Assembly (NCBI GenBank): GCA_030525685.1
Contig: JAUNEG010000021.1
Coordinates: 1 to 35,942 of the forward strand
DNA length: 35,942 bases
Origin: Atopobiaceae bacterium
GTDB lineage: Bacteria > Actinomycetota > Coriobacteriia > Coriobacteriales > Atopobiaceae
Direction: 5' to 3'
Shown in pieces: positions 7,139-16,257 of this stretch. The notes beneath the pieces were generated by a model. The model was given only the letters and a program-made list of their open reading frames with translations, searched no databases and was not told the origin of the DNA. The number at the start of each line of letters is the position of its first letter. The stretch's first letter is position 1. A program made the translations under genes and the position numbers.

Positions 7139-7815
7139 ATGGATCTAGCCGGTTTCTTCGAGACGCTGGGCGAGGTGTGGCCGCTTCTGGCCAACGGACT
7201 GACCACCACGCTCTACGTGACCGTGATCTCGCTCGTGGTGGCGATGTTTTTGGGCATCTTCGTGTGCCTCATGAACCTCTCCAAGATCGCCCCGCTGCGC
7301 GGCATCGCCAAGTTCTACATCTGGATCATCCGCGGCACGCCGATGCTGGTCCAGGCGTTCTACTTCTACTTTGCCGTCCCCCAGCTGCTCCAGGCGACGA
7401 TCGCCCCCGACTTCCGCCTGGACGTGGTCACCGCGAGCATCATCACGCTGATCCTGAACGCCGGTGCGTACATCTCCGAGATCTTCCGCGGCGCCGTCCA
7501 GTCGGTGCCCAAGGGCCAGATGGAGGCCTCTCGCTCGCTCGGCGTGGGTCACGCCACCACCATGCGCAAGATCATCCTGCCCCAGGCCGTGCGCATCTGC
7601 CTTCCCAGCCTCGTGAACCAGTGCATCATCACGCTCAAGGACTCCACGATCATGTACGCGATCGGCCTGCCCGAGATCATGAACCAGGCCAAGGTCTACG
7701 TGGGGCGCACGTTCGAGAGCTTCGCCACCTACACCTGGGTCGCCGTGATCTTCCTCGCGATCACCAGCGTGCTGATGATTGTCTCGTCCCAGCTCGAGAA
7801 AAGGATGCGCAAGTA

Positions 7816-7816
<1 letters not shown>
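7139..7816 (+). CDS. Amino-acid ABC transporter permease
   Basis: The 225-residue integral membrane protein of the HisMQ/GlnP family has about five transmembrane helices. The EAA loop [25 protein letters not shown] and the terminal helix before QLEKRMRK are visible. [15 protein letters not shown] and [20 protein letters not shown] are highly typical of polar amino-acid permeases. It belongs to the operon with the binding protein at 6221 and overlaps the ATPase gene by one base (TAATG at 7814-7818). The 129-bp gap before it holds the hairpin at 7021-7050 and no obvious promoter. Confidence 0.92.
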
Positions 7817-8571
<755 letters not shown>

Positions 8572-8589
8572 GGCCGGGCGACGCGCTTC

Positions 8590-9225
8590 ATGCTGGGAAT
8601 CGTCGGCTACGGGGGCTTCGTCGCGTCCGCGGCGGCCCTCTGCCTCACGCCGGGCATCGACACCGTCTACATCCTCACGCGCACCGTCTCCGGCGGCCGG
8701 CGCGAGGGGCTGGCCAGCGCGCTCGGCATCAACGCGGGCCTGGTGGTGCACACGATCCTGGTGGCGGCCGGGCTGTCGCTTCTGCTCGCCGCCTCGCCGA
8801 TGGCCTTCAACGTGATCAAGGTGGCCGGTGCCGCGTACCTCGCGGTGATGGGCGTGCGCAGCATCCTCTCCGGCGGCTCGTCCCTCTCGGTGGGCGAGAA
8901 GGACGGCGAGCCCGCGGCTGGCTCCGGCCTGCGCGTCTTTGCCCAGGGCGTGCTCACCAACGTGCTCAACCCCAAGATCATCCTGTTCTTCCTGGCGCTG
9001 CTGCCGCAGTTCGTGGCCACTCCCAACCCCTTCGGCCCGGTGCCGTTCCTGGCGCTCGGCCTCACCTACGTGGCCCTCTCCACGCTCTGGACTGTGGTGA
9101 TCGTGCTCGTGGCGGCGCCCTTCTCGCGCTTTCTGACCCGCAGCCCGCGCGCCGAGCGCGTGACGTCCGTGGTCTCCGGCCTGGTCTACATCGCCCTCGG
9201 CGCCACGATCTTCCTCACGGCGTAG
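8590..9225 (+). CDS. LysE/RhtB-family amino-acid exporter
   Basis: The 211-residue membrane protein has about six hydrophobic helices. The family hallmark PG-D occurs as LCLTPGIDTVYIL near residues 18-30, and GVLTNVLNPKIILFFLALLPQF marks the second half. RhtB/LysE proteins export amino acids such as lysine, threonine or homoserine lactones driven by the proton gradient. It starts 18 bp after the ATPase of the amino-acid importer and probably belongs to the same transcript, which would pair uptake and overflow export. The substrate is not predictable from sequence. Confidence 0.85.
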   Translation: MLGIVGYGGFVASAAALCLTPGIDTVYILTRTVSGGRREGLASALGINAGLVVHTILVAAGLSLLLAASPMAFNVIKVAGAAYLAVMGVRSILSGGSSLSVGEKDGEPAAGSGLRVFAQGVLTNVLNPKIILFFLALLPQFVATPNPFGPVPFLALGLTYVALSTLWTVVIVLVAAPFSRFLTRSPRAERVTSVVSGLVYIALGATIFLTA

Positions 9226-9264
9226 CGGTCCTTCTCGCCCGCCCCGCCCGCCCCATCATTTTGA

Positions 9265-9428
9265 GGTTGGCCGCAACCCCCCTCCCAGGGTATGTGCACC
9301 CCCCTCCCAGGGTGTGTACACTGTCGCAGAATTAATATGGTACCATGCGATATTGTTTTCGCAGGTAGAATGCTTGTCGAGAAAATAATCAACTTCGCAA
9401 CTGTGTACACACCCTGAAGGGGGGCAAC
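9265..9428. repeat. Inverted-repeat element with duplicated left arm (element H)
   Basis: A 23-bp unit, CCCCCCTCCCAGGGTRTGTR followed by CAC, occurs twice in tandem (9277-9299 and 9299-9321). Its inverted partner lies at 9403-9424. The pairing continues inward with mismatches (CTGTCGCAGAATTAAT against the complement of 9385-9402), giving an arm of roughly 40 bp. A short outer hairpin, GGTTG/CAACC, starts at 9265. The core, including GGTACC, is AT-rich, unlike its surroundings. It occupies most of the gap between the LysE and XRE genes. Confidence 0.75.
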
Positions 9429-9509
9429 CGCGGCGGCCGTGTCAAAGGGTTTTGACTCGCCGCGGGCGCCCGACGCGGGCATGATTCTCGCAGGGAGAGG
9501 GGGCGTGCC

Positions 9510-10151
9510 ATGGCGGAGGAGATTCAGAGCGCGCGGCAGGTCGTGGGCGAGCGCGTCCGCGAGTGGCGCGAGGCGGCGGGCCTCACGCAGGCGGAGCCCG
9601 CGCGGCGCGTCTACGTGAGCCGTCAGACGGTCAACAACTGGGAGACCGGCAGGACCCTCATCGACGTGCAGAGCCTCGCGCTCGTGGCGGGCGAGCTGGG
9701 GACCAGCGCCTCCGAGCTGCTTGGCGAGCACGGTACCAGCGCGGTGCGCGCCGAGGCCGAGTCTCGCCACGAGCTCGTCAGGCTGCTTCTCAGGGCGGCG
9801 CTCGCGTACGCAGTCTTCTTCGTTGCCACGATGGCCGACATCTACGCGACCTGGCTCCTGGACTGGGACACCTCGACCGGCAGGGGACTGTATCTCCTGA
9901 CGTCGTTCCTTCGCTTGTTCGCTTGCTTCTGGAGCGGTGCCTGCGACGCACGCGTCACCCGATACATGCGCGAGCACGACCTGGCGGACGCTACCAGGCT
10001 CTGGGCCTTCCTCGAGGGGCGTGACCCCGAGGACGCCCTGCCGAACGACTTCCTCTACCGTACGTTCCTACCCATGTGGCGCTTCTGGGTGAGCCTCGCC
10101 GCCGTCGCGCTGCTCCTGCTGCTGTGCCTCCCGACGATGCCGTTCGCCTAG
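9510..10151 (+). CDS. XRE-family HTH protein with C-terminal membrane helices
   Basis: The 213-residue protein begins with an HTH_3 domain: VGERVREWREAAGLTQAEPA and VYVSRQTVNNWETGRTLIDV (about residues 11-60). It is followed by a short linker and three or more hydrophobic helices (LLRAALAYAVFFVATMADIY, LYLLTSFLRLFACF, FWVSLAAVALLLLLCLP). In the usual family sequence the residue after TQ-E is Leu-Ala; here it is Pro, an unusual helix breaker in the HTH. Membrane-tethered XRE regulators of this plan are common in Gram-positive gut bacteria, usually of unknown target. GGGAGAGGGGG lies 7 bp before the ATG. It is monocistronic and flanked by two palindromic elements. Confidence 0.8.
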   Translation: MAEEIQSARQVVGERVREWREAAGLTQAEPARRVYVSRQTVNNWETGRTLIDVQSLALVAGELGTSASELLGEHGTSAVRAEAESRHELVRLLLRAALAYAVFFVATMADIYATWLLDWDTSTGRGLYLLTSFLRLFACFWSGACDARVTRYMREHDLADATRLWAFLEGRDPEDALPNDFLYRTFLPMWRFWVSLAAVALLLLLCLPTMPFA

Positions 10152-10173
10152 CGCCCCCTTGTTCCTCCTTGCC

Positions 10174-10378
10174 GCTCGAAGGCAAAAAACGGGAGGGGCT
10201 GTGTCACTTTTCCCTTCGTCTGTGTGGTCGTTTCGTTGTAACGTGTCCGTGCTCGCAGACGCATCGAAGAATTGCCTGCTGAGGCAGACGTCGGAATCGC
10301 GATTTGCGAAGAACGTCGCTCGAAGGCACACAGACGAGGGAAAAAGTGACACAGGGCAGCCGATATTCTGCCTTTGGA
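10174..10378. repeat. Long imperfect palindrome (element B)
   Basis: The left arm (about 10177-10228) and right arm (about 10320-10374) are inverted copies. The shared core is TGTGTCACTTTT-CCCT-CGTCTGTGTG (dashes mark the two one-base indels), flanked by CGAAGGCAA-type ends. The middle contains a small hairpin, TGCCT/AGGCA, near 10273-10286. The strand symmetry makes both strands encode similar short peptides, which is an artefact of the palindrome. It fills the gap between convergent genes (XRE protein and antiporter) and could fold as a bidirectional terminator. Confidence 0.72.
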
Positions 10379-10392
10379 ACAACTGTAATGGC

Positions 10393-11352
10393 TCAGCGCA
10401 TCACCGACGTGGCGATGTAAGCCGCGTAGAGCACCACGAAGACGACGCCGTTGGCGCGACTCATCTCGTGGCGTCGCCCGATGAAGGCAAGGCCCACGAG
10501 CACGGCCGAGAAGATCGCGAGCAGCGCCAGGTCCACGTTGTAGGCGGCGTCGTAGGGGATGTTGGCAAAGAGCGCCGATCCGCCCATGATGAGCAGCAGG
10601 TTGGAGATGTTGGAGCCCACGACGTTGCCGACGGCGATGTCGGAGTTGCCGCGGAAGGCGGCCACCACGCTCGTGACCAGCTCGGGCAGGCACGTGCCGA
10701 GCGCCACCACGGTGATGCCGATGACGCGCTCGGAGATGCCCATGGCGCCCGCGATCTCCACCGAGTTGTCCACCACGAAGTCCGCTCCGAACTTGAGCAT
10801 CGCGATGCCGCCCACAATGAAGAGCAGGTCGCGGAAGGTGTTTGAGGAGACGACGCCGGTGTCGGGGTCCTCCGGCGCGCTCTCCTTCTCGGTCGCGCCC
10901 TCGCCGAGGCCCACGACGACGGTCCTGGCCACGAAGGCGACAAACGCGGCGAGAAGAACCACGCCCTCGACGAGCGTGACCTGGCCGTCCGTGTTTGCCA
11001 CGAGCGCGAGCAGCCCGCAGGCCGCCACGCTCACGGGGATCTCGAAGCGCTGGGTGCTGCGCGAGAGCGTGACCGGGGCGATCACCGATGAGAGGCCGAG
11101 GATGAGCAGCAGGTTTGCCAAGCAGCTGCCCACGACGTTGCCGAAGGCCATGTCCGCGTGACCGCCCACGGCGGAGGTGACGCTGACCACGAGCTCGGGC
11201 AGCGACGTGCCGATGGCCACGATGGTGAGCCCGGCCACGCGCTCCGGGACGCCGAGGCGCGCGGCGATGCTGCAGGCGCCGTCCACGAGGAAGTTGGCGC
11301 CAAAGATGAGCAGGGCGAATCCGACGACGATGATGACGAGGCTGAGAAGCAC
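10393..11352 (-). CDS. Calcium/sodium:cation antiporter (CaCA family, YrbG-like)
   Basis: This 319-residue membrane protein has the two internal alpha-repeats of the CaCA superfamily (PF01699). Repeat 1 contains VAGLTIVAIGTSLPELVVSV and repeat 2 VIGITVVALGTCLPELVTSV, each preceded by a GA-FLVDG/GADFVVDN segment. The acidic residues in the GT-LPEL motifs coordinate the cation. A hydrophilic loop, EGATEKESAPEDPDTG, links the halves. About ten helices are expected. It exchanges Ca2+ for Na+ or H+ across the cytoplasmic membrane. The start is GTG at 11352. It is transcribed opposite to the XRE gene and separated from it by a palindrome. Confidence 0.9.
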   Translation of the reverse strand: MLLSLVIIVVGFALLIFGANFLVDGACSIAARLGVPERVAGLTIVAIGTSLPELVVSVTSAVGGHADMAFGNVVGSCLANLLLILGLSSVIAPVTLSRSTQRFEIPVSVAACGLLALVANTDGQVTLVEGVVLLAAFVAFVARTVVVGLGEGATEKESAPEDPDTGVVSSNTFRDLLFIVGGIAMLKFGADFVVDNSVEIAGAMGISERVIGITVVALGTCLPELVTSVVAAFRGNSDIAVGNVVGSNISNLLLIMGGSALFANIPYDAAYNVDLALLAIFSAVLVGLAFIGRRHEMSRANGVVFVVLYAAYIATSVMR

Positions 11353-11387
11353 GACGGTCCTTTCCGGATCGGGGGTACCGTCATCGA

Positions 11388-11445
11388 GTATTCCATGGGC
11401 GGAATTTCCCCAATCCGAGTCGGCGACCGACTCCCAACCGAATAC
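11388..11445. repeat. Small nested inverted repeat
   Basis: Outer arms GTATTC (11388-11393) and GAATAC (11440-11445) enclose two hairpins: ATTCC/GGAAT and GAGTCGG-CGA-CCGACTC (about 11418-11434). It lies upstream of the antiporter gene and downstream of the LPXTG pseudogene on the same strand. It resembles the larger palindromic gap elements of this window but is shorter and weaker. Confidence 0.45.
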
Positions 11446-11469
11446 ACAAGTGGGGCGGGCCGCCGCGGC

Positions 11470-12895
11470 TCAGCGACGCCAGAGGAGGACGAAGGCCGTC
11501 GCCACGGCGGAGGCGCCAAAGAAGAGCAGGACGAGAAGGACGGTGCCGTCGTCGCGCCCGCCGGTCGCGGGGAGGTCGCCGCCTTCCGAGGCGCCGGCCT
11601 GCCCGTCTTCTGAGGGCCGCTCGTCCGGCCGCGCGGGGGAGTCGTTGCCGAGGTCCGGGGCGTCCCCGGGGTCGTCAGGCTCGGGGGTCGGATTCGGCTC
11701 GGGCTCGGGTGTGGGCCCCGGCTCCACGTCGTCGGGCAGGACGAGCGCGCCGTTGTTGCCCAGGCGAGCGGAGAGCCGCACGGCGCCGTCGCCCTCCTCG
11801 GCGAGCGAGAGCCGCTCCACGTACGGCGCGCTGCCCGTGACGTCGGGGTCCTTCTCGGCGGAGCCCAGGTCGGTGGCGCTCATATAGCGCGGCGTGCCCG
11901 CAAGCGCCACGCACTGTCCGTCCCGCACGTCAAATCGAAGGGGGATCTCGCTCGCGTCAATGGCCACCGTGTAGGGCTCCATGGTCTTCTCGACCTTGGC
12001 CGGCGCGTCGTCTCCCGCCGAGGAGGCGTCCGCCATGTAGACGGCCTGCTCGAAGTAGTAGGTCTGGCCGCTCTGGGGAAGCGTCGTGAGCGGGGCGTAG
12101 CCACTCGACGTGCGCGAGAAGGGCGGCGTGTCGCGCGAGAACGCGTAGTGGGAGTTGGTCTGTGCCGCCCAGGCAGACGCCACGGCTCCCGCGGCGGCGT
12201 CGGTGCCCGCGCCGGTGAAGGCGCTCGCAAAGACCGCCCTCGCTCCCGAGGGCACGCGCGGGAACGGCGTCAACGGGCACCGAGAGCAAAAGCGTCTGCC
12301 GCCCGGTGGTAAGGCTCGTCTCCACCATGACCACAAAGTCGTAGAGCGTGACGTCACCGCCGGTGTACTGGTTGGGCAGGTTCCCGATGTAGTAGTACGT
12401 CTCGCAGACGGCGGTGGCGCCCGCGGCCTGCGTGGCAAAGGCGAAGGGCTCACCGCCCATCGGGATCATCTCGTGCGCGTCGTTCACGTACCAGGAGGCG
12501 CGGTTGGAGAAGTTCCCGGGACCGAAGTAGGAGAACTGGCCGTCCTGCAGGGCGTCGTAGAAGAGGTCATAGACGGCATACCCGAGGTTATACCGTGAGC
12601 TCATGGCCTCCACGAGGTAGCCGAACTCGTGTGCCGGCCCGCCCTCCTGACGCACGGAGACGGCCGAGGCAAGCGTGGAGAGTCCCACGATGAAGCTGTG
12701 GTCGTCCGCGTCTATCTTCACGGGCAGGCCGGCGGCGCGCGCGTCGTTGGCACTGGCATAGACGGACTTGTCGGCCCAGATGCGCCCGGCGTTCTCCGTT
12801 GAGACGGTGCCGGAGCCCGTGCCAAAGACCTCCTCCCATCGGGCAGAGGTGTCGGGGTCAACGAGCTTGGCGAGCCCCGCCGCGCCGCGCGCATG
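11470..12895 (-). pseudogene. LPXTG cell-wall-anchored surface protein, N-terminally truncated and frameshifted
   Basis: The C-terminus is a textbook sortase substrate: a Pro/Glu-rich spacer (PGPTPEPEPNPTPEPDDPG), LPATG (11560-11574), a hydrophobic helix and a WRR tail. Upstream it encodes an extracellular region with GRIWADKSVYASAND and KIDADDHSFIVGLSTLASAV, which resembles the segment after the von Willebrand-like part of large Coriobacteriia/Bifidobacterium pilin-like adhesins. The frame changes once near 12250 (LLLSVPVDAVPAR, then VPSGARAVFASAF), a one-base indel. The frame is open upstream only to a TAG at 12896-12898, with no signal peptide or plausible start, so the N-terminal half is gone. 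No sortase gene is in the window. Confidence 0.75.
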
Positions 12896-13025
12896 CTACA
12901 CTGACCCAACCACATATCGAGGGCACGGCTCTTGCAGCTGCTACGTCATGTTGAAAACGGCTCCGGTTTGACTCCGGATCAGCACACGGCTGTGCCAGGG
13001 ACGGCGGGGGACGCCCGCTGGTCCC
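12894..13025 (+). promoter_or_regulatory. Extended -10 promoter and structured leader (candidate riboswitch) upstream of the ECF module
   Basis: TGCTACACT (12894-12902) is an extended -10 box without a clear -35. The leader then folds as a closed multibranch unit: GGCACGGCT (12922-12930) pairs with GGCTGTGCC (12988-12996) over 9 bp with two G-U pairs. It encloses a TCCGG/CCGGA hairpin and a palindromic GCAGCTGC. A second hairpin follows: GGGAC (12998-13002) with GTCCC (13021-13025) around GCGGG/CCCGC. The layout, aptamer-like then terminator-like, precedes a vitamin-type transporter. It lacks the B12-box words I would expect for a cobalamin riboswitch, so the ligand and even the class are open. 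Confidence 0.4.
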
Positions 13026-13072
13026 GCCTTGCCCTCCCGACACCCGGATACCCGGGAGGAAGCGAGGCACCC

Positions 13073-13543
13073 ATGTCTCAGAACAACCTGTCGAGAAGGA
13101 CCTTCGTCGCGCGGCTCGTCGGCGGCCTCGCCGCGTGCGCGCTCGCGCTGACCGTCGTCGCGTGCGGCGGCACGGGCGCTGCGGGCGCTGCGGGCGGCAA
13201 CGCCGTCAGCGCCGGCCAGGAGCAGCAGGCCACGATCGAGGTCACCGTGGAGATCGACGCGACGGCCGGTGAGGGCGAGAAGACCACGGCGGAGGTCGAG
13301 CTCCCCGAGGGCGCCACGGCCTACGACGCGCTCGTCGCGGCCGCCGACGACGTCAACGCCTCGGACTCCGAGTACGGCATGTACGTCCAGGGCATCAACG
13401 GCCTGGCCGGCGGTGACTTCGGCGACATGAGCGGCTGGATGTTCGAGGTCAACGGCGAGATGGCCGAGGTCGCCGCCTCCGAGCTCGAGCTCGAGCCCGG
13501 CGACGTTGTCACCTGGCTCTACGTGACCGAGTTCACCGAGTAG
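13073..13543 (+). CDS. DUF4430 lipoprotein, Tat-type signal
   Basis: This 156-residue exported lipoprotein has signal SRRTFVARLVGGLAACALAL, with twin arginines 8-9 and lipobox VVAC (Cys31). The mature part is one DUF4430 domain (PF14478), the fold shared with the C-terminal domain of transcobalamin and intrinsic factor: YGMYVQGINGLAGGDF, SGWMFEVNGEM and PGDVVTWLYV are its conserved strands. Such proteins are often encoded beside ECF vitamin transporters. A cobalamin or related ligand is therefore plausible, though not shown. A longer in-frame start at 12932 lies inside the structured leader and lacks a signal, so 13073 is chosen; CGGGAGGAAGCGAGG precedes it. The EcfT gene follows after 10 bp. 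Confidence 0.82.
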   Translation: MSQNNLSRRTFVARLVGGLAACALALTVVACGGTGAAGAAGGNAVSAGQEQQATIEVTVEIDATAGEGEKTTAEVELPEGATAYDALVAAADDVNASDSEYGMYVQGINGLAGGDFGDMSGWMFEVNGEMAEVAASELELEPGDVVTWLYVTEFTE

Positions 13544-13553
13544 CCGCAGCGCC

Positions 13554-14426
13554 GTGGTCGCCCCGCGCGCCAGAGCCTTCGATGCCGTCCACGCGGCCGT
13601 CCCTGCGACGCTGTTCGCCGGGGTGGTCGCGCTGGCGATGCTCGCCGTACAGCCCGCGCTGACGGCGGTCTTGCTCGCGGGCGCGCTGCTCTTCTCGCTG
13701 CTCGCGCGGGGCGCCGCCGCGACGGCGCGCGGGCTCGCGTGGCAGCTTCCGCTGCTCGCGCTCGTGTGCCTGCTCAACCCGCTCTTCTCGGCCTCCGGCT
13801 CCACGCTCCTCTTCAAGCTTGGACCGCGCAGCGTCTACCTGGAGAGCCTTGCCTACGGGGCCACGATGGGCGGCCTCATGGTCGCCGTGGTCCTCTGGCT
13901 TGAGGGTGCGGCAGCGGTGCTCACGCAGGACCGGCTCCTCGCTCTCGTCCCGCGGCGTGCCCGCGCGCTGCCGCTCGTGGCGGGCATGGTCGCCCAGCTC
14001 GTTCCGCAGCTGCTGCGTCGCTCGCGTGGCGTGCGCGCGTCGCTCGCCTCCTGCACGGCGGCCGGGCCGCGCCCCGGCGCGCGCGACGCCCTCACGCGGA
14101 CGTCGTCGCTTCTGCTCTCCTGGTCGCTCGAGGAGTCGCTCGAGCGAGCCGACTCCATGCGCGCCCGTGGCTGGGAGTCGGGCCGCCCGCGCACGGCGTA
14201 CCGCCCGGAGCGCCTCCGCCCACGGGACGTGGCGGCACTTGCTGGCATCGCGGCCCTGCTCATCGTTACCGCCACGTGCGCGTGGGCTGTCTGTGCGCAA
14301 TGGCGCTTCTACCCGCGCATGAGTGGGTTCGGCCCCTGGTGGGCCTGCGTGCCCTGCGCGCTTCTCGCCCTGCTGCCCGCCGCGGCCGAGCTGGCGGCGC
14401 GTCTGCGCGAGAGGGGGCGGCGATGA
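13554..14426 (+). CDS. ecfT: ECF transporter T component (energy-coupling transmembrane protein)
   Basis: The 290-residue membrane protein has about six helices. The cytoplasmic coupling motif SMRARGWESG (near residue 200) corresponds to the A-R-G signature by which EcfT docks onto the ATPases. LVPQLLRRSRGVRASL supplies the other coupling-helix arginines. In ECF importers, EcfT holds a substrate-binding S component and two ATPase domains. The GTG start at 13554 is 10 bp after the DUF4430 gene, and the stop overlaps the ATPase start as ATGA (14423-14426). No S component is adjacent; the nearest is at 21552. Confidence 0.88.
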   Translation: MVAPRARAFDAVHAAVPATLFAGVVALAMLAVQPALTAVLLAGALLFSLLARGAAATARGLAWQLPLLALVCLLNPLFSASGSTLLFKLGPRSVYLESLAYGATMGGLMVAVVLWLEGAAAVLTQDRLLALVPRRARALPLVAGMVAQLVPQLLRRSRGVRASLASCTAAGPRPGARDALTRTSSLLLSWSLEESLERADSMRARGWESGRPRTAYRPERLRPRDVAALAGIAALLIVTATCAWAVCAQWRFYPRMSGFGPWWACVPCALLALLPAAAELAARLRERGRR

Positions 14427-15868
14427 GCGCGCTTGCCTTCGATCGCGTGACGTTCGCGTACGCGGGCACCGAGAAGCCCGTTCTTCTCGACGTCTCCCTC
14501 GAGGTACCCGAGGGCGCGTTCGCGCTGCTCGCGGGTGCCACGGGCTCGGGAAAGTCAACGCTTTTGCGCCTTGCGAAGCCCGAGGTCGCGCCGGTGGGGG
14601 AGCTCTCCGGCACGGTGCGCGCGCACGGCGAGGACGTTCGCTCGCTCGACGCCGCGGCGTCCGCGCGCGCGGTGGGCTACGTCTTCCAGAGCCCGGACGC
14701 CCAGATGGTCTGCGACACGGTCTGGCACGAGATGGCCTTTGGCCTGGAGAACCTCGGCGTCCCGGAGCCGGAGATGCGCCGCCGCGTGGCAGAGACCTGC
14801 AACTTCCTGGGCATCGAGCCCTGGTTCAGGATGCGCGTGTCGGAGCTCTCCGGCGGGCAGCGCCAGACTCTCGCCTTTGCGTCCGCCCTTGCCATGCGCC
14901 CGCGCCTGCTTCTCTTGGACGAGCCCACGAGCATGCTCGACCCCATTGCCGAGAAGAACTTCCTCTCGCTGCTCTTTAGGGCCAACCGCGAGCTCGGCAT
15001 GACGGTCGTGGTGGCCACGCATGCGCCCGGCCCGATGCTCGACTACGCCACGTGCGCCTACGCGCTGGAGGGCGGCCGCGCGCGCGAGGTCGCGCTCGAG
15101 GAGCTGCGCCCGGCCACCCTCGATTCGCTGACGGGAATTACGCATCGCCAGGATGGTTCGTGCCCAACGGACGGTAAAACCCGTCACTCAGACGAGAAGG
15201 ACGTGCACCCCGCGCTCTCCCTGGACGACGTGTGGTTCCGCTACGACCGCGACGCGGACTGGGTGCTGCGCGGCTGCGACCTTGCGGTGGGCGCCGGCGA
15301 GGTGCGCGCGCTGCTCGGCGCCAACGGCTGCGGCAAGTCGACGCTGCTGCAGGTCGTGGCCGGCGTGCTGGGCCCCCGGCGCGGGCGGGCGAGAAACGCG
15401 TGCGCCGGCGACCAGGCCCTGCTGCCGCAGGACCCGCGCGCGGTGCTCGCGTGCGAGACGGTTCGTGACGAGCTCACGGAGTGGTCCGCGTCATCGGGTC
15501 GCTACGGGGCGGCCGAGATCGACGCCGCGCTCGAGCGCCTGGCCCTCGCCGACTGCCCGGGCCGTCACCCCTACGACCTCTCCGGCGGCCAGCAGCAGCT
15601 GCTTGCGCTCGAGAAGCTCCTGCTCGTGCGCCCGCGCCTCTTGCTGCTCGACGAGCCGACCAAGGGGCTCGACCGGGCGGCGCGCGCCGCGGTGGCCGAG
15701 CGCGTCCGCGCGGCGGCGAGCGGCGGCGCCACGGTCCTTCTCGCCACGCATGACATGGCGTTCGTGAACGCCGTGGCCGGCAGCGTCTCTCTCATGTTCG
15801 ACGGCGGCATCACCGCCACCGAGCCCACGGACGAGTTCCTGCGCGGATCCTGGCTGTATCGCGCCTAG
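14423..15868 (+). CDS. ECF transporter ATPase, fused EcfA-EcfA'
   Basis: This 481-residue protein carries two complete ABC ATPase domains in one chain. Domain 1 (about 1-225) has Walker A GATGSGKST, Q-loop VFQSPDAQMVCDTV, signature LSGGQRQ and Walker B LLLLDEPTSMLD. Domain 2 (about 265-481) has GANGCGKST, LLPQDPRAVLACETV, LSGGQQQ and LLLLDEPTKGLD. The pair matches EcfA1/EcfA2, which normally are separate genes; fused forms are known in Actinobacteria. The linker (near 15135-15210) is less G+C-rich and hydrophilic (THRQDGSCPTDGKTRHSDEK), and its end contains ACGAGAAGGACG, close to the dispersed motif. The gene overlaps ecfT by 4 bp. Confidence 0.9.
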   Translation: MSALAFDRVTFAYAGTEKPVLLDVSLEVPEGAFALLAGATGSGKSTLLRLAKPEVAPVGELSGTVRAHGEDVRSLDAAASARAVGYVFQSPDAQMVCDTVWHEMAFGLENLGVPEPEMRRRVAETCNFLGIEPWFRMRVSELSGGQRQTLAFASALAMRPRLLLLDEPTSMLDPIAEKNFLSLLFRANRELGMTVVVATHAPGPMLDYATCAYALEGGRAREVALEELRPATLDSLTGITHRQDGSCPTDGKTRHSDEKDVHPALSLDDVWFRYDRDADWVLRGCDLAVGAGEVRALLGANGCGKSTLLQVVAGVLGPRRGRARNACAGDQALLPQDPRAVLACETVRDELTEWSASSGRYGAAEIDAALERLALADCPGRHPYDLSGGQQQLLALEKLLLVRPRLLLLDEPTKGLDRAARAAVAERVRAAASGGATVLLATHDMAFVNAVAGSVSLMFDGGITATEPTDEFLRGSWLYRA

Positions 15869-15947
15869 CTGTGCCGGGCCGTGGGCTCCGCTGTGCTCCG
15901 CGGGCTTCGTCTGGCCCCGCGAGTCGTCGCTCAAACGGATAAACCCG

Positions 15948-16170
15948 ACTTTTGCACGAGCAGATCGTCATTCTCGCCCAGCGAGAAGAACGACGCAAAC
16001 TCCCTACCCGCCAATATATATGGCTCAATCAACGTGAGGTCGGGACTGCTCGTGCATAAGTCACAGGTTGTGCCGAAGCAACTTGCGAACGCCCCTGCCG
16101 GAATTTGCGACAATCGACAAAACCCCTGTTCGCGCGACTGTACGGCAAAGATTGTCACGTCGTACGGCAG
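15948..16170. repeat. Two palindromic units in a 389-bp gap (element C)
   Basis: Unit C1 has left arm CGACTTTTGCACGAGCAG (about 15946-15963) and right arm CTGCTCGTGCATAAGTCAC (about 16047-16065). A perfect 7-bp hairpin, TTCTCGC-CCA-GCGAGAA (15971-15987), lies between and is an inverted pair of the GGCGAGAAG word. Unit C2 (about 16103-16160) pairs GCGACAATC with GATTGTCAC and GCGAAC with GTTCGC. The arm word TGCACGAG is shared with element E. The gap contains no gene I can support; its last 60 bases should hold the promoter of the downstream exporter, but I see no convincing boxes. Confidence 0.7.
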
Positions 16171-16257
16171 ACCGAGCACCCTTCTTTTGGTAACCTAGAA
16201 GCGCTAAAAAAGGCTCACTCTTTGGGCGGACAGTGGGTTTATCGGGATCTCTAGGGG

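Noticed and set aside
10068..10382. Open frames overlapping the 10.2 kb gap
   Set aside because: The plus and minus frames mirror each other (both contain SLFPSSV and DEGKSDT), which is explained by the palindrome.
15881..16198. Open frames on both strands in the 15.9-16.2 kb gap
   Set aside because: Similar peptides on both strands are the result of the palindromic elements there; no ribosome site or family match is visible.
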